DNA of 64,000 nt, taken from the NCBI RefSeq assembly GCF_050003625.1, contig NC_134398.1, positions 112,382,145 through 112,446,144 of the forward strand. The letters are read 5' to 3'. Position 1 is the first letter of the stretch. Each line of letters opens with the position of its first letter. The stretch is from Haematobia irritans (taxonomy: Eukaryota > Arthropoda > Insecta > Diptera > Muscidae). The translations under genes were made by a program, and so were the position numbers. Shown here in pieces: positions 1-11,612 of this stretch. Below the pieces are notes generated by a model. That model saw only the letters and a list, made by a program, of their open reading frames with translations. It was not told the DNA's origin and ran no database searches.

Positions 1-510
1 CAAATGTTCGATGGGAGAATTGCAAGGGTTGTAACGACACCAAGCAAATATGGCCCCATTTAAAATTAAACCGCACACTTGATATGCTAATGTTCTCGAG
101 ACGCCAGATATCACTCCTGATATCTGTTATAACGGGTCGCTGCCTGATAAGCGATTTTGCAAAAACTATAGGCGCGAAGTATAATGACTATTGTATGAAT
201 TGTCATGTGTGTATGCGGAGAAAAAGGAATCAATAAAACACCTCTTGTGAAAGTGTCCTGCATTTTGTGTAAGGCGTAAGCAAATTTTAGGGGCATATAG
301 CTTCATATTACTGGCGGACCTAGAAAACGTTAACTTAAGCATTCTGCTAATGTTTTTGGAACAATCTGGTTGGTTCAACAGAAGAAAATAATCGAGAAGG
401 TTCAGCGGTTAAAACTAGAAGTGCCCATATGTAATAGGTACTTTTAGTTAATGTGGTATCACAATGGACTGAATAGTCTAAGTGAGCCTGAATCTTAATC
501 GGGCCGCCAC
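1..510 (+). pseudogene. LINE-A 3' end (copy 1, cut by window edge)
   Basis: This is the last part of a LINE-A copy. It is close to a repeat of 3343-3833 and covers the Cys/His-rich tail of the ORF2 protein downstream of RNase H and the 3' UTR. The frame is broken by small indels, for example near 205-230. The 3' UTR ends in the block reading AGTGAGCCTGAATC then CGGGCCGCCAC at about 481-510. The CCTAA-type tail seen in other copies is missing here. The rest of the copy lies outside the window. Confidence 0.85.
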
Positions 511-649
511 AAACAATTGTTGGATGTGAACAAATAAATGTATGTGTTGGTTGTAAAATTATTGTTTAGAATTTAAATATAATGTGCTTTTGAATGGTTA
601 TCGTTAACTTTAGGATTCGATGGAAAATATTTATATATATACTCGACTT
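511..649. other. Unassigned AT-rich DNA
   Basis: Short AT-rich stretch between LINE-A copy 1 and the chimeric MITE. I see no coding signal and no match to the other repeats in the window. Confidence 0.4.
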
Positions 650-1203
650 CACGTTCTTCTTTTGTAAGAGTTTTTGAACTTCTTCGTAAATTTCAAACTT
701 TATACCAAAACCTTTTTTTGTTAAAAAAATTTGATTTGAAGTCAGTCCATTTCGTTTATATCAACCGTTCTTTTCTGACTTGAAGTCTTTTATAAGACAC
801 ACTTTGCAGTTTCATAGTAAAAATTTAATATAGTAGTATGTAATGTTGAACACCTTTTCGGGATCTTCCGAACGTATGAGGAATATATGAAAAAAAAAAA
901 ATTTGGTGTTCGGTCGAAGCAGGGATCGAACCCAGGACGTACCAACCACTGATCCACGTCGCCAACAAATGTATGTTTCTGCTTTTTGGAAGCCAACATT
1001 ATTGACTTTGGATGGAAAAATTCAAAATGTTTGGAACTTAGACTACCCAAACATATTATATTGTTTAGACCAATATGCTTTCAAACATATTATATATTGG
1101 AAGAAATCAATTATACAAATGTTTGGGCAATACCCAAAAATTTACATGCTTGAAGCAAAATGTGTTTGGGAGTATATGTTACAGAAGCGATTTTTTGAGG
1201 GTG
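650..1203. mobile_element. Chimeric MITE: left half X, right half Y
   Basis: The segment 650 to about 980 matches the module-1 end of element X (compare 43546-43990), including a tRNA-like segment on the minus strand. From about 980 to 1203 it matches the right end of element Y (compare 6730-6948), with the characteristic AAACATATTATA words and the end GATTTTTTGAGGGTG. The termini are CACG and GGGTG, like the other CAC...GTG elements. A 5' deletion has removed most of the first 45 bp of the X end. No protein is encoded. Flanks (TT and TA) do not form a clean duplication. Confidence 0.7.
905..972 (-). other. tRNA-like module (pol III A/B box) in the chimeric MITE
   Basis: Read on the minus strand this has an A-box-like stretch (GTGGATCAGTGGTTGG) and a B box (GGGTTCGATCCCTGC). 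It is homologous to the SINE head and to module 1 of element X. It is a retroelement-type tRNA relic and not a functional tRNA gene: the acceptor stem does not pair. Confidence 0.6.
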
Positions 1204-1482
1204 TATCACTACAGGTTTTTTTTCTCAAAATTTGAAATTATCTATTTATTTATTTACATTCCTAAAATTTTGAGAGTTTTGAAAAAAGCTAGAAACAAAA
1301 ATTGATAAAATCATAACAATATCTTTATCAAACGAAGGTTATTTTTCAAAGTATATTATAAAAATTTTCAATAATTTTCTTGATAAATACTTTTATCATA
1401 ATTTAACAATGCGTATTTTTTTCTGTGTATGCTTTGATTACAAATTCATTTGCAGACGAACATCGTGAAATTGATTTGAACC
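1204..1482. other. Unassigned AT-rich DNA
   Basis: Between the chimeric MITE and the LINE-A copy 2 target site. It has A/T runs and no supported gene or repeat. Confidence 0.4.
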
Positions 1483-1497
1483 AAAATAAGCTCATCA

Positions 1498-2352
1498 TTC
1501 AAATCCCCCGGACTTGATGGAATTACTCCGGCCGAGTTAAAAGCGGTGGCTGACAGAATTATCCCCTGGTTGTCGGCGATATATATAGGATGTATCAACT
1601 TAGCATATATTCCACGAAAGTGGAGAGAATCAAAAGTCGTTTTCATACCTAAAGCGGGAAAAGCCTGTCAATCGTCATTCCTACTTAAGACTCTGGAGAG
1701 GATGATAGATATTTATCTTAGAACTAGCGTCGATTCAAGTTTGCTCTCGAAACGACAACATGCATACTCGAAAGGCAGGTCTACTGAGACCGCATTACAT
1801 GAACTAGTCAGCTTTATTGAAAGCTCACTATCTGTCAAAGAATACACAATCGTGGCATTTCTAGACATCGAAGGGGCGTTCAATAACGTCCATCCGATCT
1901 CGATATTAAATGGACTGACAACTCTGAATGTTGCTCCAGGTATACTTAGGCTGTTAGACGAACTTCTAAGGAAGAGACGCATTTCAGCCACACTAGGACA
2001 AGCAAACATACAAAGGTATGTGAACAGAGGCACTCCTCAAGGAGGAGTTCTATCACCTCTTCTTTGGAATGTTGCTATAAACGACCTTCTGGTTTCCCTA
2101 GAAAAAGAAAGGATACAAGTGGTGGCATACGCAGATGATGTGGAGCTAGCAGTCAGGGGAAAATTCCCATCAACATTTAGAGATATTATACAGAGAGCCC
2201 TCCGGATGACTGAGAAATGGGCGAAAGATAATGGTCTTGGGGTAAATCCTGCAAAGACAGAACTAGTCATGTACTGCAAAGATCGCAAAACTCCCACGGT
2301 TAGGCCCATTTCCTTGCAAAATACCTTGGCGTTATTTTTGACAGGAAGCTGA
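1498..2352 (+). pseudogene. LINE-A reverse transcriptase (broken)
   Basis: The reverse transcriptase domain of a non-LTR retrotransposon, which would copy the element RNA at a nicked chromosomal site. Visible motifs are SPGLDGITPAEL near the start, GTPQGGVLSPLLWN (about 2030-2071) and the catalytic box YADD (2128-2139). A deletion removes the residues around SRAKDFRPISL seen in the 59228-60274 copy. A second deletion of about 35 bp near 2312 shifts the frame, so the protein stops at 2352 and the RNase H region lies in another frame. The GGVLSPLLWN motif and the attached RNase H fit the LOA/I group of LINEs; clade assignment is by motif only. Confidence 0.88.
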
Positions 2353-2474
2353 ACTTTAAGCTTAATATTGAAGAAAGGGCGAGGAAAGCAACGGTAGCTT
2401 TATACTCGTGCAAAAAGGCAATAGGGAAAAAGTGGGGACTAAAACCAAAAATTGTACATTGGCTATACACGGCA

Positions 2475-3662
2475 GTGGTTAGACCTATAATGCTATATGG
2501 TGTTGTAGTTTGGTGGCCGGCACTTCACCAGCCGACAAGTTTAGACAAAGTTCAGCGTATGGCGTGCTTGTGCATCTCAGGTGCATTCAGCAAGACAGGA
2601 ACAAACTCCCTTAATGTCATACTGCATCTATTGCCTTTAGACATTTTGGCCAAACAGTCAGCTGCAACAACGGCTGTGCGGTTGCGCGAGCTATCGCTGT
2701 GGTCGGAAAAAAGTTACGGTCACAGTTCGGTCCTCAAAATAATGCCAGATGTGCCTAACGTAGTGGATTACACTTTGGCGAGTCCACTTTTCGACAAAAA
2801 GTTTGAGACTCTAATTCCCAACAGTGAGGCGTGGTGTACACGGACCCCGGGGAATAAAAGATATATAGATTTCTACACTGATGGCTCCAAATTGGATGGC
2901 CAAGTGGGGTTCGGAGTATATTCTAAAGATCTGGAACTTCGAATAGCGAAAAGATTACCTGATCACTGTAGTGTTTTTCAGGCTGAAATATTAGCAATAA
3001 AAGAAGTGGTGAATTGGCTGAGAAGTAATGCTCCAAACAATATTGGCATTAATATATACTCAGACAGTCAACCTGCAATAAAATCCTTGGACTCTGTGTT
3101 CCTCAACTCGAAAACGGCCATCGACTGCCGCAAATCTCTCAATGAGATGGCTGAGCAGCACAATATTCACCTAATATGGGTGCCTGGCCACAGGAACATA
3201 CCGGGGAACTGCGAAGCAGATGAGCTAGCAAGGCTAGGAACTACCTTACATATTCCAGGGGAACTAGAATCTGTTGGTGTGCCTCTGGCTACCTGCAAGC
3301 TCTTACTGCGTGAGAAGGCTGTCATGATGGCAAATGTTCGATGGGAGAATTGTAAGGGTTGTAACGACACCAAGCAAATATGGCCCCATTTAAACTTAAA
3401 CCGCACACTAGATATGCTAGTGTTCTCGAGACGCCAGATATCACTCCTGATATCTGCTATAACGGGTCGCTGCCTGATAGGCGATTTTGCAAAAACTATT
3501 GGTGCGAAGTATAATGACTATTGTATGAGCTGTCATGATGCGGAGGAAAAAGAATCAATAAAACACCTCTTGTGTGAGTGTCCTGCATTTTGTGTAAGGC
3601 GTAAGCAAATTTTAGGGGCATATGCTTCAGATTACTGGCGGACCTGGAAAACATTAACTTAA
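2475..3662 (+). pseudogene. LINE-A C-terminal RT tail + RNase H
   Basis: A 395-residue open frame. It begins with the RT thumb region (VVRPIMLYGVVVWWPA), followed by a type I RNase H domain with the acidic residues in DFYTDGSKLDG, FQAEILAI, IYSDSQPAI and GNCEADELARLG. The His motif WVPGHRNIPGN is also present. RNase H would remove the RNA strand during second-strand synthesis. The C-terminus has a Cys/His cluster (CMSCHDAEEKESIKHLLCEC), typical of LINEs. This part is open throughout, but it is separated from the RT by the frameshift at about 2312, so the copy as a whole is dead. Confidence 0.9.
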
Positions 3663-3860
3663 GCATTCTGCTAATGTTTTTGGAACAATCTGGTTGGTTC
3701 AACCGAAGAAACTAATCGAGAAGGTTCAACGGTTAAAACTAGAAGTGCCCATATGTAATAGGTACTTTTAGTTAATGTGGTATCACAATGGACTGAATAG
3801 TCTAAGTGAGCCTAAATCTGAATCGGGCTGCCACTTTAACCTAACCTAAAATAAGCTCAT

Positions 3861-4112
3861 ATAGATACAATATCATATCTACTCTCTGTGCAAATTTGAA
3901 TCGATTTATACCAAATTTAGCACACTTAACCAGAATATCGTAGATAAACTACGTAGTCTGGGGTCATGCGAATGTAATTAGGTCGTTATATAAATCTAAA
4001 TTTGAACGACTAATTAAGACTACTGTAGTTAGATCGGTGATAAATATATATGACAGCAATATCTAAATCTTAACCGAATTTTTCCAAACTCAATATAAAG
4101 TGCATTTGTAAT
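3861..4112. other. Unassigned DNA
   Basis: Stretch of 250 bp between the LINE-A target duplication and the first recognisable LINE-B codons. Nothing recognised; it may be decayed LINE-B sequence. Confidence 0.4.
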
Positions 4113-5972
4113 ATGTTTTCAAAGTTCTTTGCAACAACATACTGCCATAAGAATTTCAGGCAATCTGATGTGTACCCATATAAGATACAGGAATATTGGA
4201 CATTCTCTACTCCTTTTATTTCTTCTGATATTGTGCTGAGTTATATGGAAAAGATAAAATGTTCATATCGCTCGGGGCCTGATGGGATTCCCAGTAACAT
4301 CCTCAAATATTGTTCTCATTCTCTTTCGACTGCTCTTTCTATTCCGTTTAACGAATCTTTGCGTACTGGTTACTTTCCTACGCTGTGGAAGAATTCATTC
4401 ATCATTCCGCTATGTAAAAGTGTAAACAAATAAAAGTGGGAACAAGGCATTACTAAATTAAGTGCTATTCCAAAACTGATGGAGAAAATTATTTCCGATA
4501 TTTTGAATCATCAAGTTTCCTCTTTTCTATCGCCCAAACAACATGGCTCCCGCAAAACTTGTTCAACCGTAACAAATATCCTGGAATTGACTACAATGAT
4601 TAATGAAGGCATTAGAGATCGTTTACAAGCTGATGTCATTTATACTGATTTTAGTAAGGCGTTTCACAAAGTAAACCACTCAATTCTACTGTACAAACTA
4701 CATCGCATGGGCTTCAGTGACTTAATGGTATCCTGCTTTGAAAGATATCAAAAAAATCGCACTCAATGTATAGTATTTGATAACATTATTTTGAAATCAA
4801 TACATGTGCCTTCTGGTGTTCCACAAGGCAGTCATCTTTGCCCTTTATTTTTCTGATTATTTATAAATTACCTTCCATATAAATTACCTTCATGTATGAA
4901 TTACCTTCATGTATGCTGACGATGTTAAAATTATAAAGATTATTCGGAATAGTGAAGACAAATTCTTACTCCAATCTAATCTTAATAGCATATCTCTTTT
5001 TACAAATTAAACTAAGTCGACACAAATTACTACTTGAATGACACAATGCTTGAAATTGTTGAATCCTTTAAAGATCTCGGAATACTTTTGGATCTCACAT
5101 ATATATGAGGCATATGGATCACTTGGATTTGTCAAGCGCTGGTGTAGGGAATTTTCTAACCCATTTGTTACAAGGAATTTATATACTTCACTTGTGCGTC
5201 CTATCCTGGAATATGGATCTGTAATTTGGGACCCACAGTACCAAATTCATTGCAATCGCATTGAATCTGTACAGAATAACTGTACACCTCAAACCTTGCC
5301 GTCTTACAAAGAGAGACTGTCACTTGTCAAATTACCTACACTGAAAAGTAGACGTACCATGCTGAATATTTGTTTATGGTTGATGTAATAAACGGAAGAT
5401 TTAAATCCAATTTCCTTCTTAACAGAATATCGTTATATGCACCGTTAAGACCTACCCGCAACTTTGAATTGCTTCACACACGCACAGAAAAAACGTGGAC
5501 ATGGTTGCCTCATCCATTTAATGCTCATCTAGAGTATGTAATTGTGGCCTGAAAACCATGTATTTTGTCTTTGTAAAAATAATTTTCGAGCGGAGAAAAA
5601 TATATGTTGGCAATAAGCATTTAAATGGTTCTGCCGCAAACATGTTCTATTATTTAAAATAGAATTTGAGACCATTACATGGTCTGGAGAACCATGTACC
5701 TGACCATTCAATTTTTCGATTTTTTTGCAGGGAAAAGTATTCTTATAAGTTACGTATAGACATGTCTAGAACCATTACATGGCCATGTACATGGTCTACA
5801 TTGTTTAACTTTTTTGTAGTGAAAATAATTTTATAAAAACATTGAGCAGGTACACACGATTTCCGTTTTGCGCGTCAGTCGTGTGTTCATTGTTGCTTGG
5901 AATGGAATTAGAATACGGAATTACTGTGTTTTGTGTTCATTTATTTACTCAGAAGTGGCACGTGGTTTTATA

Positions 5973-6948
5973 CACGGATGAAAAAGGCTGTTTTTCATAT
6001 GTTTGGCTATAAACATTATATGTTTGGAACACAAATTGTTAAACACAATATTTTTGTGTGCAAGCATATAATGTTCATAAACTAGCATAACATGTTTGGG
6101 ACATATATGTTAATATGTTAGAACATATTATGTTTGGGACATAAAATGTTTGTAAATATAATATGCTTGGATGCAAACATATATTAATTTAAAAATAGCC
6201 TATAAACATATATGTGTTTAGTAACTTGGAGCGCTATTTAACAGGGAGCGATATTGAATTAAGTTGGTGGTTGTTGCTTGTTATTACAAAATTAACATTT
6301 TATTTTTCCTTGGGCAATTGATCAGCTACTTCTTTGATCCTTACAAACTGTGTGGTCCGTTGTTCAAATCCCCGTCCGGCAAAAGGTAAAATTAAAATAA
6401 AAAAAAAATCATACAATTGAATAATTTCTTCTACAATGTTTGTATTACAGAAAAAGGAGCTAAGAACTAAAAAATCTCGTGGAAGTGAGAAAGATGTGGG
6501 GGAATATACAATTGGGCAGAAACAAAATTTTGAGCATTCAGGTCGAAAACCTATGTTGTTAGAACCTATATTACCTGTTTATTTTCATAATTCGTTATGA
6601 TTGTAAATATATAAATAAATAAAATTTTGAGCACAATATTGTTTGGGAGAATTTTTTTTAAGCATATAATATTTTTGGGTGCAAAATGCTTCCAAACATG
6701 TTATATGTTCACATAATAACATATTGTTTTTTTGGAAGACAACATTATTGAATTTGGATGCAAAAATACAAAATGTTTGAAACTTAGACTACCCAAACAT
6801 ATATTGTTTAGACTAATATGCTTTCAAACATATTATATATTGGAAGAGATCAAACATATAAATGTTTGGGCAATACCCAAAAATGTATATGCTTGAAGCA
6901 AAATATGTTTGGGAGTATATGTTACAGAAGCGATTTTTTGTGAGCGTG
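5973..6948. mobile_element. Element Y, copy 1 (976 bp)
   Basis: Termini are CACGGATGAAAAAGG and TTTTTTGTGAGCGTG, flanked by TA on both sides (5971-5972 and 6949-6950). The subterminal sequence is made of many direct and inverted copies of AAACATATTATG/CATAATATGTTT words. The centre (about 6310-6560) holds a tRNA-like module and a conserved cassette shared with X. It is exactly as long as copy 2 (33651-34626, opposite strand). Non-coding and presumably non-autonomous. Confidence 0.85.
6312..6386 (+). other. tRNA-like module in Y copy 1
   Basis: Contains an A-box-like region (TTGATCAGCTACTTC) and a degenerate B box (GGTCCGTTGTTCAAATCC), followed by the cassette with AAAAGGTAAAATT. Homologous to module 2 of element X at 44092-44165. 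It is a degenerate pol III-type relic. Confidence 0.5.
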
Positions 6949-7145
6949 TATGAACATAAAAAGGACAGTGTAATTGTAAAAAAAAGTAAAAAAAAAGGTT
7001 TTTGTTCTGCATATAATTTATTTTTATTTGCAGTTACATGGTGTCTGCGTTTGTACATTTGGTGGGCACGAAGTAAATGTGGAATGATTACTTATTGTTG
7101 AAATTGAACCAAAATAGATTGTGTAAAAATATATGATGTTTGCTT

Positions 7146-8584
7146 GCACGACATTATAGGTTAGGTTAGGTTAGGTGGCAGCCCGATGTATCAGGCTCAC
7201 TTAGACTATTCAGTCCATTGTGATACCACATTGGTGCACGCAGAGAAACATGATTGTCACAATCATATTCGAAGAGCAAAATAATATGATACGAGCTATT
7301 TTTGCGGCGACCATGTAACATTTTAACCTGCAACCATGTTGGCTCAGTGAACAGGGTTCTAAGAAAAATATAATTGTCCTCATCTAAAATGTTATTATAT
7401 TGATAAAAAGAATTTTGTTTGAATGAAAAGACAATGGTCACGATTTAAAATGTTATGGTATTCATTAAAAATGTTTTTCTCCTAGTTAAAAGAACATAGT
7501 CACAACCTAAAATGTTTTGATCTTTATGAAAAAACTTTTTTCATCGTCGAAAAATGGACGCCACTTGAGAAAAGAAAACACTAAATTCAATTTATTTGTT
7601 TGTATTTATTTATTTATAAACTAATTCATTGTCGTTCAAGCAAACATCATATATTTTTACACACTCTTTTTTTCAATTTCAACAATAAGTAATTATTCCA
7701 TATGTACCAATGCAGACATCATGTAACTGCAAATAAAAATAAATGATCCATATAGCAAAATACAGAACAAAAAACAGGTACATTTTTTCAATTACCTTTT
7801 TTGTTTTCACATAAAACCACTTGCCACTTCTGAATAAATAAATTAACACAACACACAGTAAATCCGTATTCTCCGTCCATTCCAAGAAACAATCAACACA
7901 CGACTGACGCGCAAAATGAAAATTGTGTACCTGCTCAATGTTTTTATAAAATTCTTTTCGCTGCAAAAAAGTTAAAAAATTAAATGGTCACGAAAACAAT
8001 GTACATGGTCTTTATGGTCATGTAATGGTTCTAGACATGTCTATACTTAACCTATAAAAATACTTTTTTCCCTGTAAAAAAGTAAAAAAATTGAATGGTC
8101 AGGTACATGATTTTCCCGACCATTTAATGGTCTCAAATTCTATCATTTAAATGATAGAACATGTTTGCGGTATTTGAGAACCATTCAAATGCTTATTGCC
8201 ACCATACATTTTTCTCCGCTCGAAAACTATTTTTACAAAGACAAAATATTGGTTTTCGCGACAATTACATGCTATAGATAAGCATTAAATGGATGCGGCA
8301 ACCATGTCCAAACATGGCTTTTCTGTGCGTGTGAACTTCTCTCTTATCACTGAGTGCTGCCCGATTCCATGTTAAGCTCAATGACAAGGGACCTCATTTT
8401 TATAGCCGGGTCCAAACGGCATTCCACATTGCAGTGAAACCACTTAGAGAAGTTTTGAGACTCTCAGAAATGTCACCAGCATTACTGATGTGGGATAATC
8501 CACCGCTGAAAAACTTTTTGGTGTTCGGTCGAAACAGGAATCGAACCCACGACCTTGTGTATGCAAGGCGGGCACGACATTATA
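7146..8584 (-). mobile_element. SINE copy 1, split by inner Z, with 13-bp target duplication
   Basis: Minus-strand tRNA-derived SINE inserted into Z. The SINE lies at 7159-7236 and 8332-8571. Target duplications GCACGACATTATA lie at 7146-7158 and 8572-8584. The 3' tail is at the left (GGTTAGGTTAGGTTAGG) and the tRNA-like head at the right (GAATCGAACCCACGACC on the plus strand). The head is truncated relative to the copy at 22770-23115. The SINE is interrupted by E2; the intact copy gives the empty site ATTGGTGAACTT. Confidence 0.9.
7237..8331. mobile_element. Element Z, inner copy (E2, 1095 bp)
   Basis: Complete non-autonomous element with ends CACGCAGAGAAACATG and GGCTTTTCTGTGCGTG and a TG duplication on both sides. 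It is the same family as the outer copy but in the opposite orientation, so 5479-5972/6949-7158 and about 7640-8331 form long inverted repeats, as do 7237-7590 and 8620-8960. It contains repeated CATTTAA/ACCATG words and several polypyrimidine-CAG stretches. No open frame of note. Confidence 0.88.
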
Positions 8585-9165
8585 AATTCAAATAAAAAAT
8601 GATTTAATTTATAAATAAATAAAAACCCAATAAATCAAGTTAATTTTGTATGTTTCTTTTCTCAAGTGGCGTTCTTTTTTCGACGACGAAAAAAGTTTTT
8701 TCATAAAGATCAAAACATTTTAGGTTTTGACCATGTTCTTTTAACTGGAAGAAACCCATTTTTGACGAATACCATAACATTTTAGTTCGTGACCATTGTC
8801 TTTTGATTAAAACAAAATTCTTTTTATCAATATAATAACATTTTGAGTAAAATTTTATTTTTGCAGGTGAAAATGTTACATGGTCGCCGCAAAAATAGCT
8901 CCTATCATATTATTTTGCTCTTCGAATATGAATGTGACAATCATGTTTCTTCTCTGCGTGCATAGAATACTTCCGAACGAACTTTGAAAACAACGACCCT
9001 CTTCGCTGACTTTATAATGAATTCAATAAATTCTATAAATATCTGGATTTGTCAGAAGAGAAATATAATATGAAGAGAAAGATAACATTATTATAAAATA
9101 CTTAAGATATTAACACACCATATGTATATATTAGTGTTAGTCTGTAAGGTTTCTCCATAGATCAA

Positions 9166-9660
9166 AATAAAAAAAAAAATAAAAAGCGCCGCCAAAAAAA
9201 GGAGTGAAAATGAACAATTAAAATGCCTATATTAATACACATTTAGAACAACCAGGGTTTAAAATTGCTGACTAATATTCATTTCCAATATGCGTTGGTG
9301 ACTACGACTGTGATTCGAGAAAAACAATGAAATGAAACGAGTGGGCACAAAATTAGCGCGTTTGCAAAACCAACGACTTCGACACACACATATGCATACA
9401 CTTTTGTGCTTTTTTTTGATACATTTCGACTGCCAAATTCACCGTGGCACGAACGCGAGCCATTTGGTACTTTTTCATCACAACTACTCTACATAGAGTT
9501 ATTTTGCCCTAAATGTGAACGTTTCTCAGATATCAACTCAACACTAAAAATTGTAAATAGCGGACATTGAAGAAATAAACATATTCCCAAATGAGGATAT
9601 TTTAGTTTTTATTTAAGTCAAAATTTTTGAGAGGAATATTGTCTATACCACATTCGTTTG
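9166..9660. other. Unassigned DNA after the LINE-B tail
   Basis: Begins with A-rich sequence that is probably the LINE-B 3' tail. The remainder has no open frame and no recognised repeat. Confidence 0.4.
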
Positions 9661-9699
9661 GTAGATTTTGCAAAGAGGTACTTCTTCATAAATTTTCTA

Positions 9700-10412
9700 T
9701 TGAAATAATCTTTTGACAAAATTTTCTATAGAAATAAAATTTTGTCTAAATTTTCTATAGAAATAAAATTTTGACAAAATTTTTTATAAGAATAGAACTT
9801 TTCATATAGAAATAAAATTTTGACAAAATTTCCATTAGAATAAAAATTGGACAAAATTTTCTATGGGAATAAAAATTTTGACAAAATTTTCTATAGAAAT
9901 AAAATTTTGACAAAAATTTCTATAGAAATCAAATTTTGACAAAATTTTCTATAGAAATAAAATGTTGACAAAATTTGGTATAGAAAAAAATTGTTGACAA
10001 AATTTTCTATAAGAATAAAATTTTTCACAAAGAAATACAATTTTGAGAAATTTTCCATTAGAACAAAAATTGGACAAAATTTTCTATGGAAACAAAATTT
10101 TGACAAAATTTTCTATGGGAATAAAATTTTGACAAAATTTTCTACAGAAATAAAATTTAGACAAAATTTTCTATAGTAATAAAATTTTGACAAGATTTTC
10201 TATAGAAATAAAATTTTGACAAAGTTTGGTATAGAAACAAATTGTTGACAAAATTTTCTATAAGAATAAAATTTTTCATATAGAAATAAAGTTTTGAAAA
10301 AATTTCCATTAGAATAAAAATTGGACAAAATTTTCTATGGAAATAAAATTTTGACAGAATTTTCTATAGAAATAAAATTTTGACAAAATTTTCATAGAAA
10401 TAAAATTTCGTT
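9700..10412. repeat. 28-bp minisatellite array 1
   Basis: About 24 tandem, imperfect units of roughly 28 bp. Each unit holds a small palindrome (TTTCTATAGAAA) followed by TAAAATTTTGACAAAA. Point changes and one-base indels vary between units. The same unit occurs at 10683-11010, 19520-20135 and 39360-39870. Open frames here are artefacts of the repeat. Confidence 0.95.
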
Positions 10413-10682
10413 TTGTTTGTTATTGTTGGTATACTCTTCAATCGTTATTGTTGTTTTTGATTTCAGTTTAAAACCATGCATTGACTAAACTACAAGTGTA
10501 GCTTAACCAACAGAGGAAAAGTATGCTTGTCAAATTTATATGGGCAAATCCCTATAGACTGCAAGATGGTTGGATGTACAGCTGTTTCGGAATTACCACA
10601 TTCCCCATCAGCATCCTCTACTTGCAGCAAAACTAACATATCAACCAATTATCAGAATAAATTGGGGTAATTCGCTCAACCC
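10413..10682. repeat. Non-repetitive core between minisatellite arrays
   Basis: Block of 270 bp without the 28-bp unit (it contains CAACAGAGGAAAAGTATGC and CAGCTGTTTCGGAATTACC), flanked by arrays in the same orientation. It may be the core of a transposon whose arms are the arrays. No coding signal. Confidence 0.5.
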
Positions 10683-11010
10683 AAAGAAATAAAATGTTGA
10701 CAAAATTTCCATTAGAATAAAAAATGGACACAATTTTCTATGGAAATAAAATCTTGACAAAATTTTCTATAGAAATAAAATTTTGACAAAATTTTCTATA
10801 GAAATAAAATTTTGACAAAATTTTCTATAGAAATACAATATTGACAAAATTTTCTATAGAAATACAATTTTGACAAAATTTTCTATAGAAATACAATTTT
10901 GACAAAAAATTCTATAGAAATAATTTGGGAATCATTTTCTTAGAAATAAAGTGTTGACAAAATTTCCTATAGAAATAAAATTTTGACAACATTTTCTATA
11001 GAAATAAAAT
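10683..11010. repeat. 28-bp minisatellite array 2
   Basis: About 11 units of the same 28-bp repeat as array 1, in the same orientation. Confidence 0.93.
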
Positions 11011-11519
11011 GTTTCCATTTTTTTTTAGAAAAAACAAAAAAATGTCCTAATCGGTCTAGATTTAAGTATACGTATACTTTTACAATAGTCTTGAAATTTG
11101 ATATTATGTAATTTTAGCATCTTTTGGCTTCGAAAAGTACCTTTTTAAAAGATTTTTAGTGGTTTTTCGTCAACATCATTTATCATCCATGGTCGACTGT
11201 CACAAGCACACGAAGTAAAACGACTAAAATATCCGTAGCAAATTTATTGACAGTAAAATGAACAGTCAATGAATCCACTAAAATGACAACGGTAAAAATA
11301 TTTTGACTATTAAGAAAAAAGAATGTTTTTTTTCTATTTTGTTCACACTTCGAGTTGTTTTTGTTTTGCTATTAATGTAAATTGAAGTGAAATCATTGCT
11401 GTCAATTAATTCAGTGATTTATTAATATTTATATGCAGGCAACAATTTGTTTGTTAATTTTTGATTTTGTAAATAAAAAATAATAAAAAAGTAAATTCAA
11501 AAATTTTATTGAAAAAAAT
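11011..11519. other. Unassigned AT-rich DNA
   Basis: No open frame or recognised repeat, apart from short A/T runs. Confidence 0.4.
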
Positions 11520-11612
11520 GTTTTTTAGCACTGTCGATATATGAGAGATTAAGTTTGACCATCAGAACGTTTCCATTACAGTAAATACACGTTCCATTAC
11601 GGACGTAAATAC

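Larger units (their letters stand above)
1483..3860 (+). mobile_element. LINE-A copy 2, 5'-truncated, with 13-bp target duplication
   Basis: The insertion occupies 1496-3847 and is flanked by identical 13-bp direct repeats AAAATAAGCTCAT at 1483-1495 and 3848-3860. This is the expected product of target-primed reverse transcription. The element is truncated at its 5' side, inside the region upstream of the reverse transcriptase, and ends in a short TAACC-type tail (CTTTAACCTAACCT). The coding parts are described separately. Confidence 0.92.
5479..8960. mobile_element. Element Z, outer copy (E1), containing Y and SINE
   Basis: The left end is CACGCACAGAAAA at 5479 and the right end is TTCTCTGCGTG at 8960, with CA on both sides (5477-5478 and 8961-8962). 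Only 5479-5972, 6949-7158 and 8572-8960 belong to Z; together they make about 1.09 kb, the same length as the inner copy E2. These pieces match E2 in inverse orientation. No protein is encoded. Removing it restores the LINE-B frame, which fixes its exact borders. Confidence 0.88.
4113..9165 (+). pseudogene. LINE-B (Jockey-like) ORF2 remnant, split by Z at 5479-8960
   Basis: Reverse transcriptase of a Jockey-like LINE, decayed into several frames. From 5' to 3' I see RSGPDGIPSNILKY (about 4270), DVIYTDFSKAF (about 4635), GVPQGSHL (about 4810), YADD (about 4913), then thumb and C-terminal segments (SLVRPILEYGSVIWDP at about 5195, KLPTLKSRRTML at about 5330). Element Z interrupts it at 5479. When Z and one CA dinucleotide are removed, the frame runs straight through as NFELLH-IEYFRTNFENNDPLR and the protein ends near 9115. 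The C-terminus aligns with the second LINE-B copy (RSNYASVEPIRRM at 47865-47900). Several stops make it a pseudogene. An A-rich tail lies at 9165-9185. Confidence 0.85.

Noticed and set aside
903..1305. Plus-strand open frames of 76-110 codons in the chimeric MITE
   Set aside because: They run across two different repeat families and tRNA-like sequence; there is no domain and no codon bias.
9891..10176. Open frames with repeated Phe/Tyr/Lys residues
   Set aside because: Translation of the 28-bp minisatellite; the same happens at 19753 and 39697.
9700..11010. CRISPR array
   Set aside because: Regular 28-bp spacing, but there are no unique spacers; the whole period repeats and the setting is eukaryotic.
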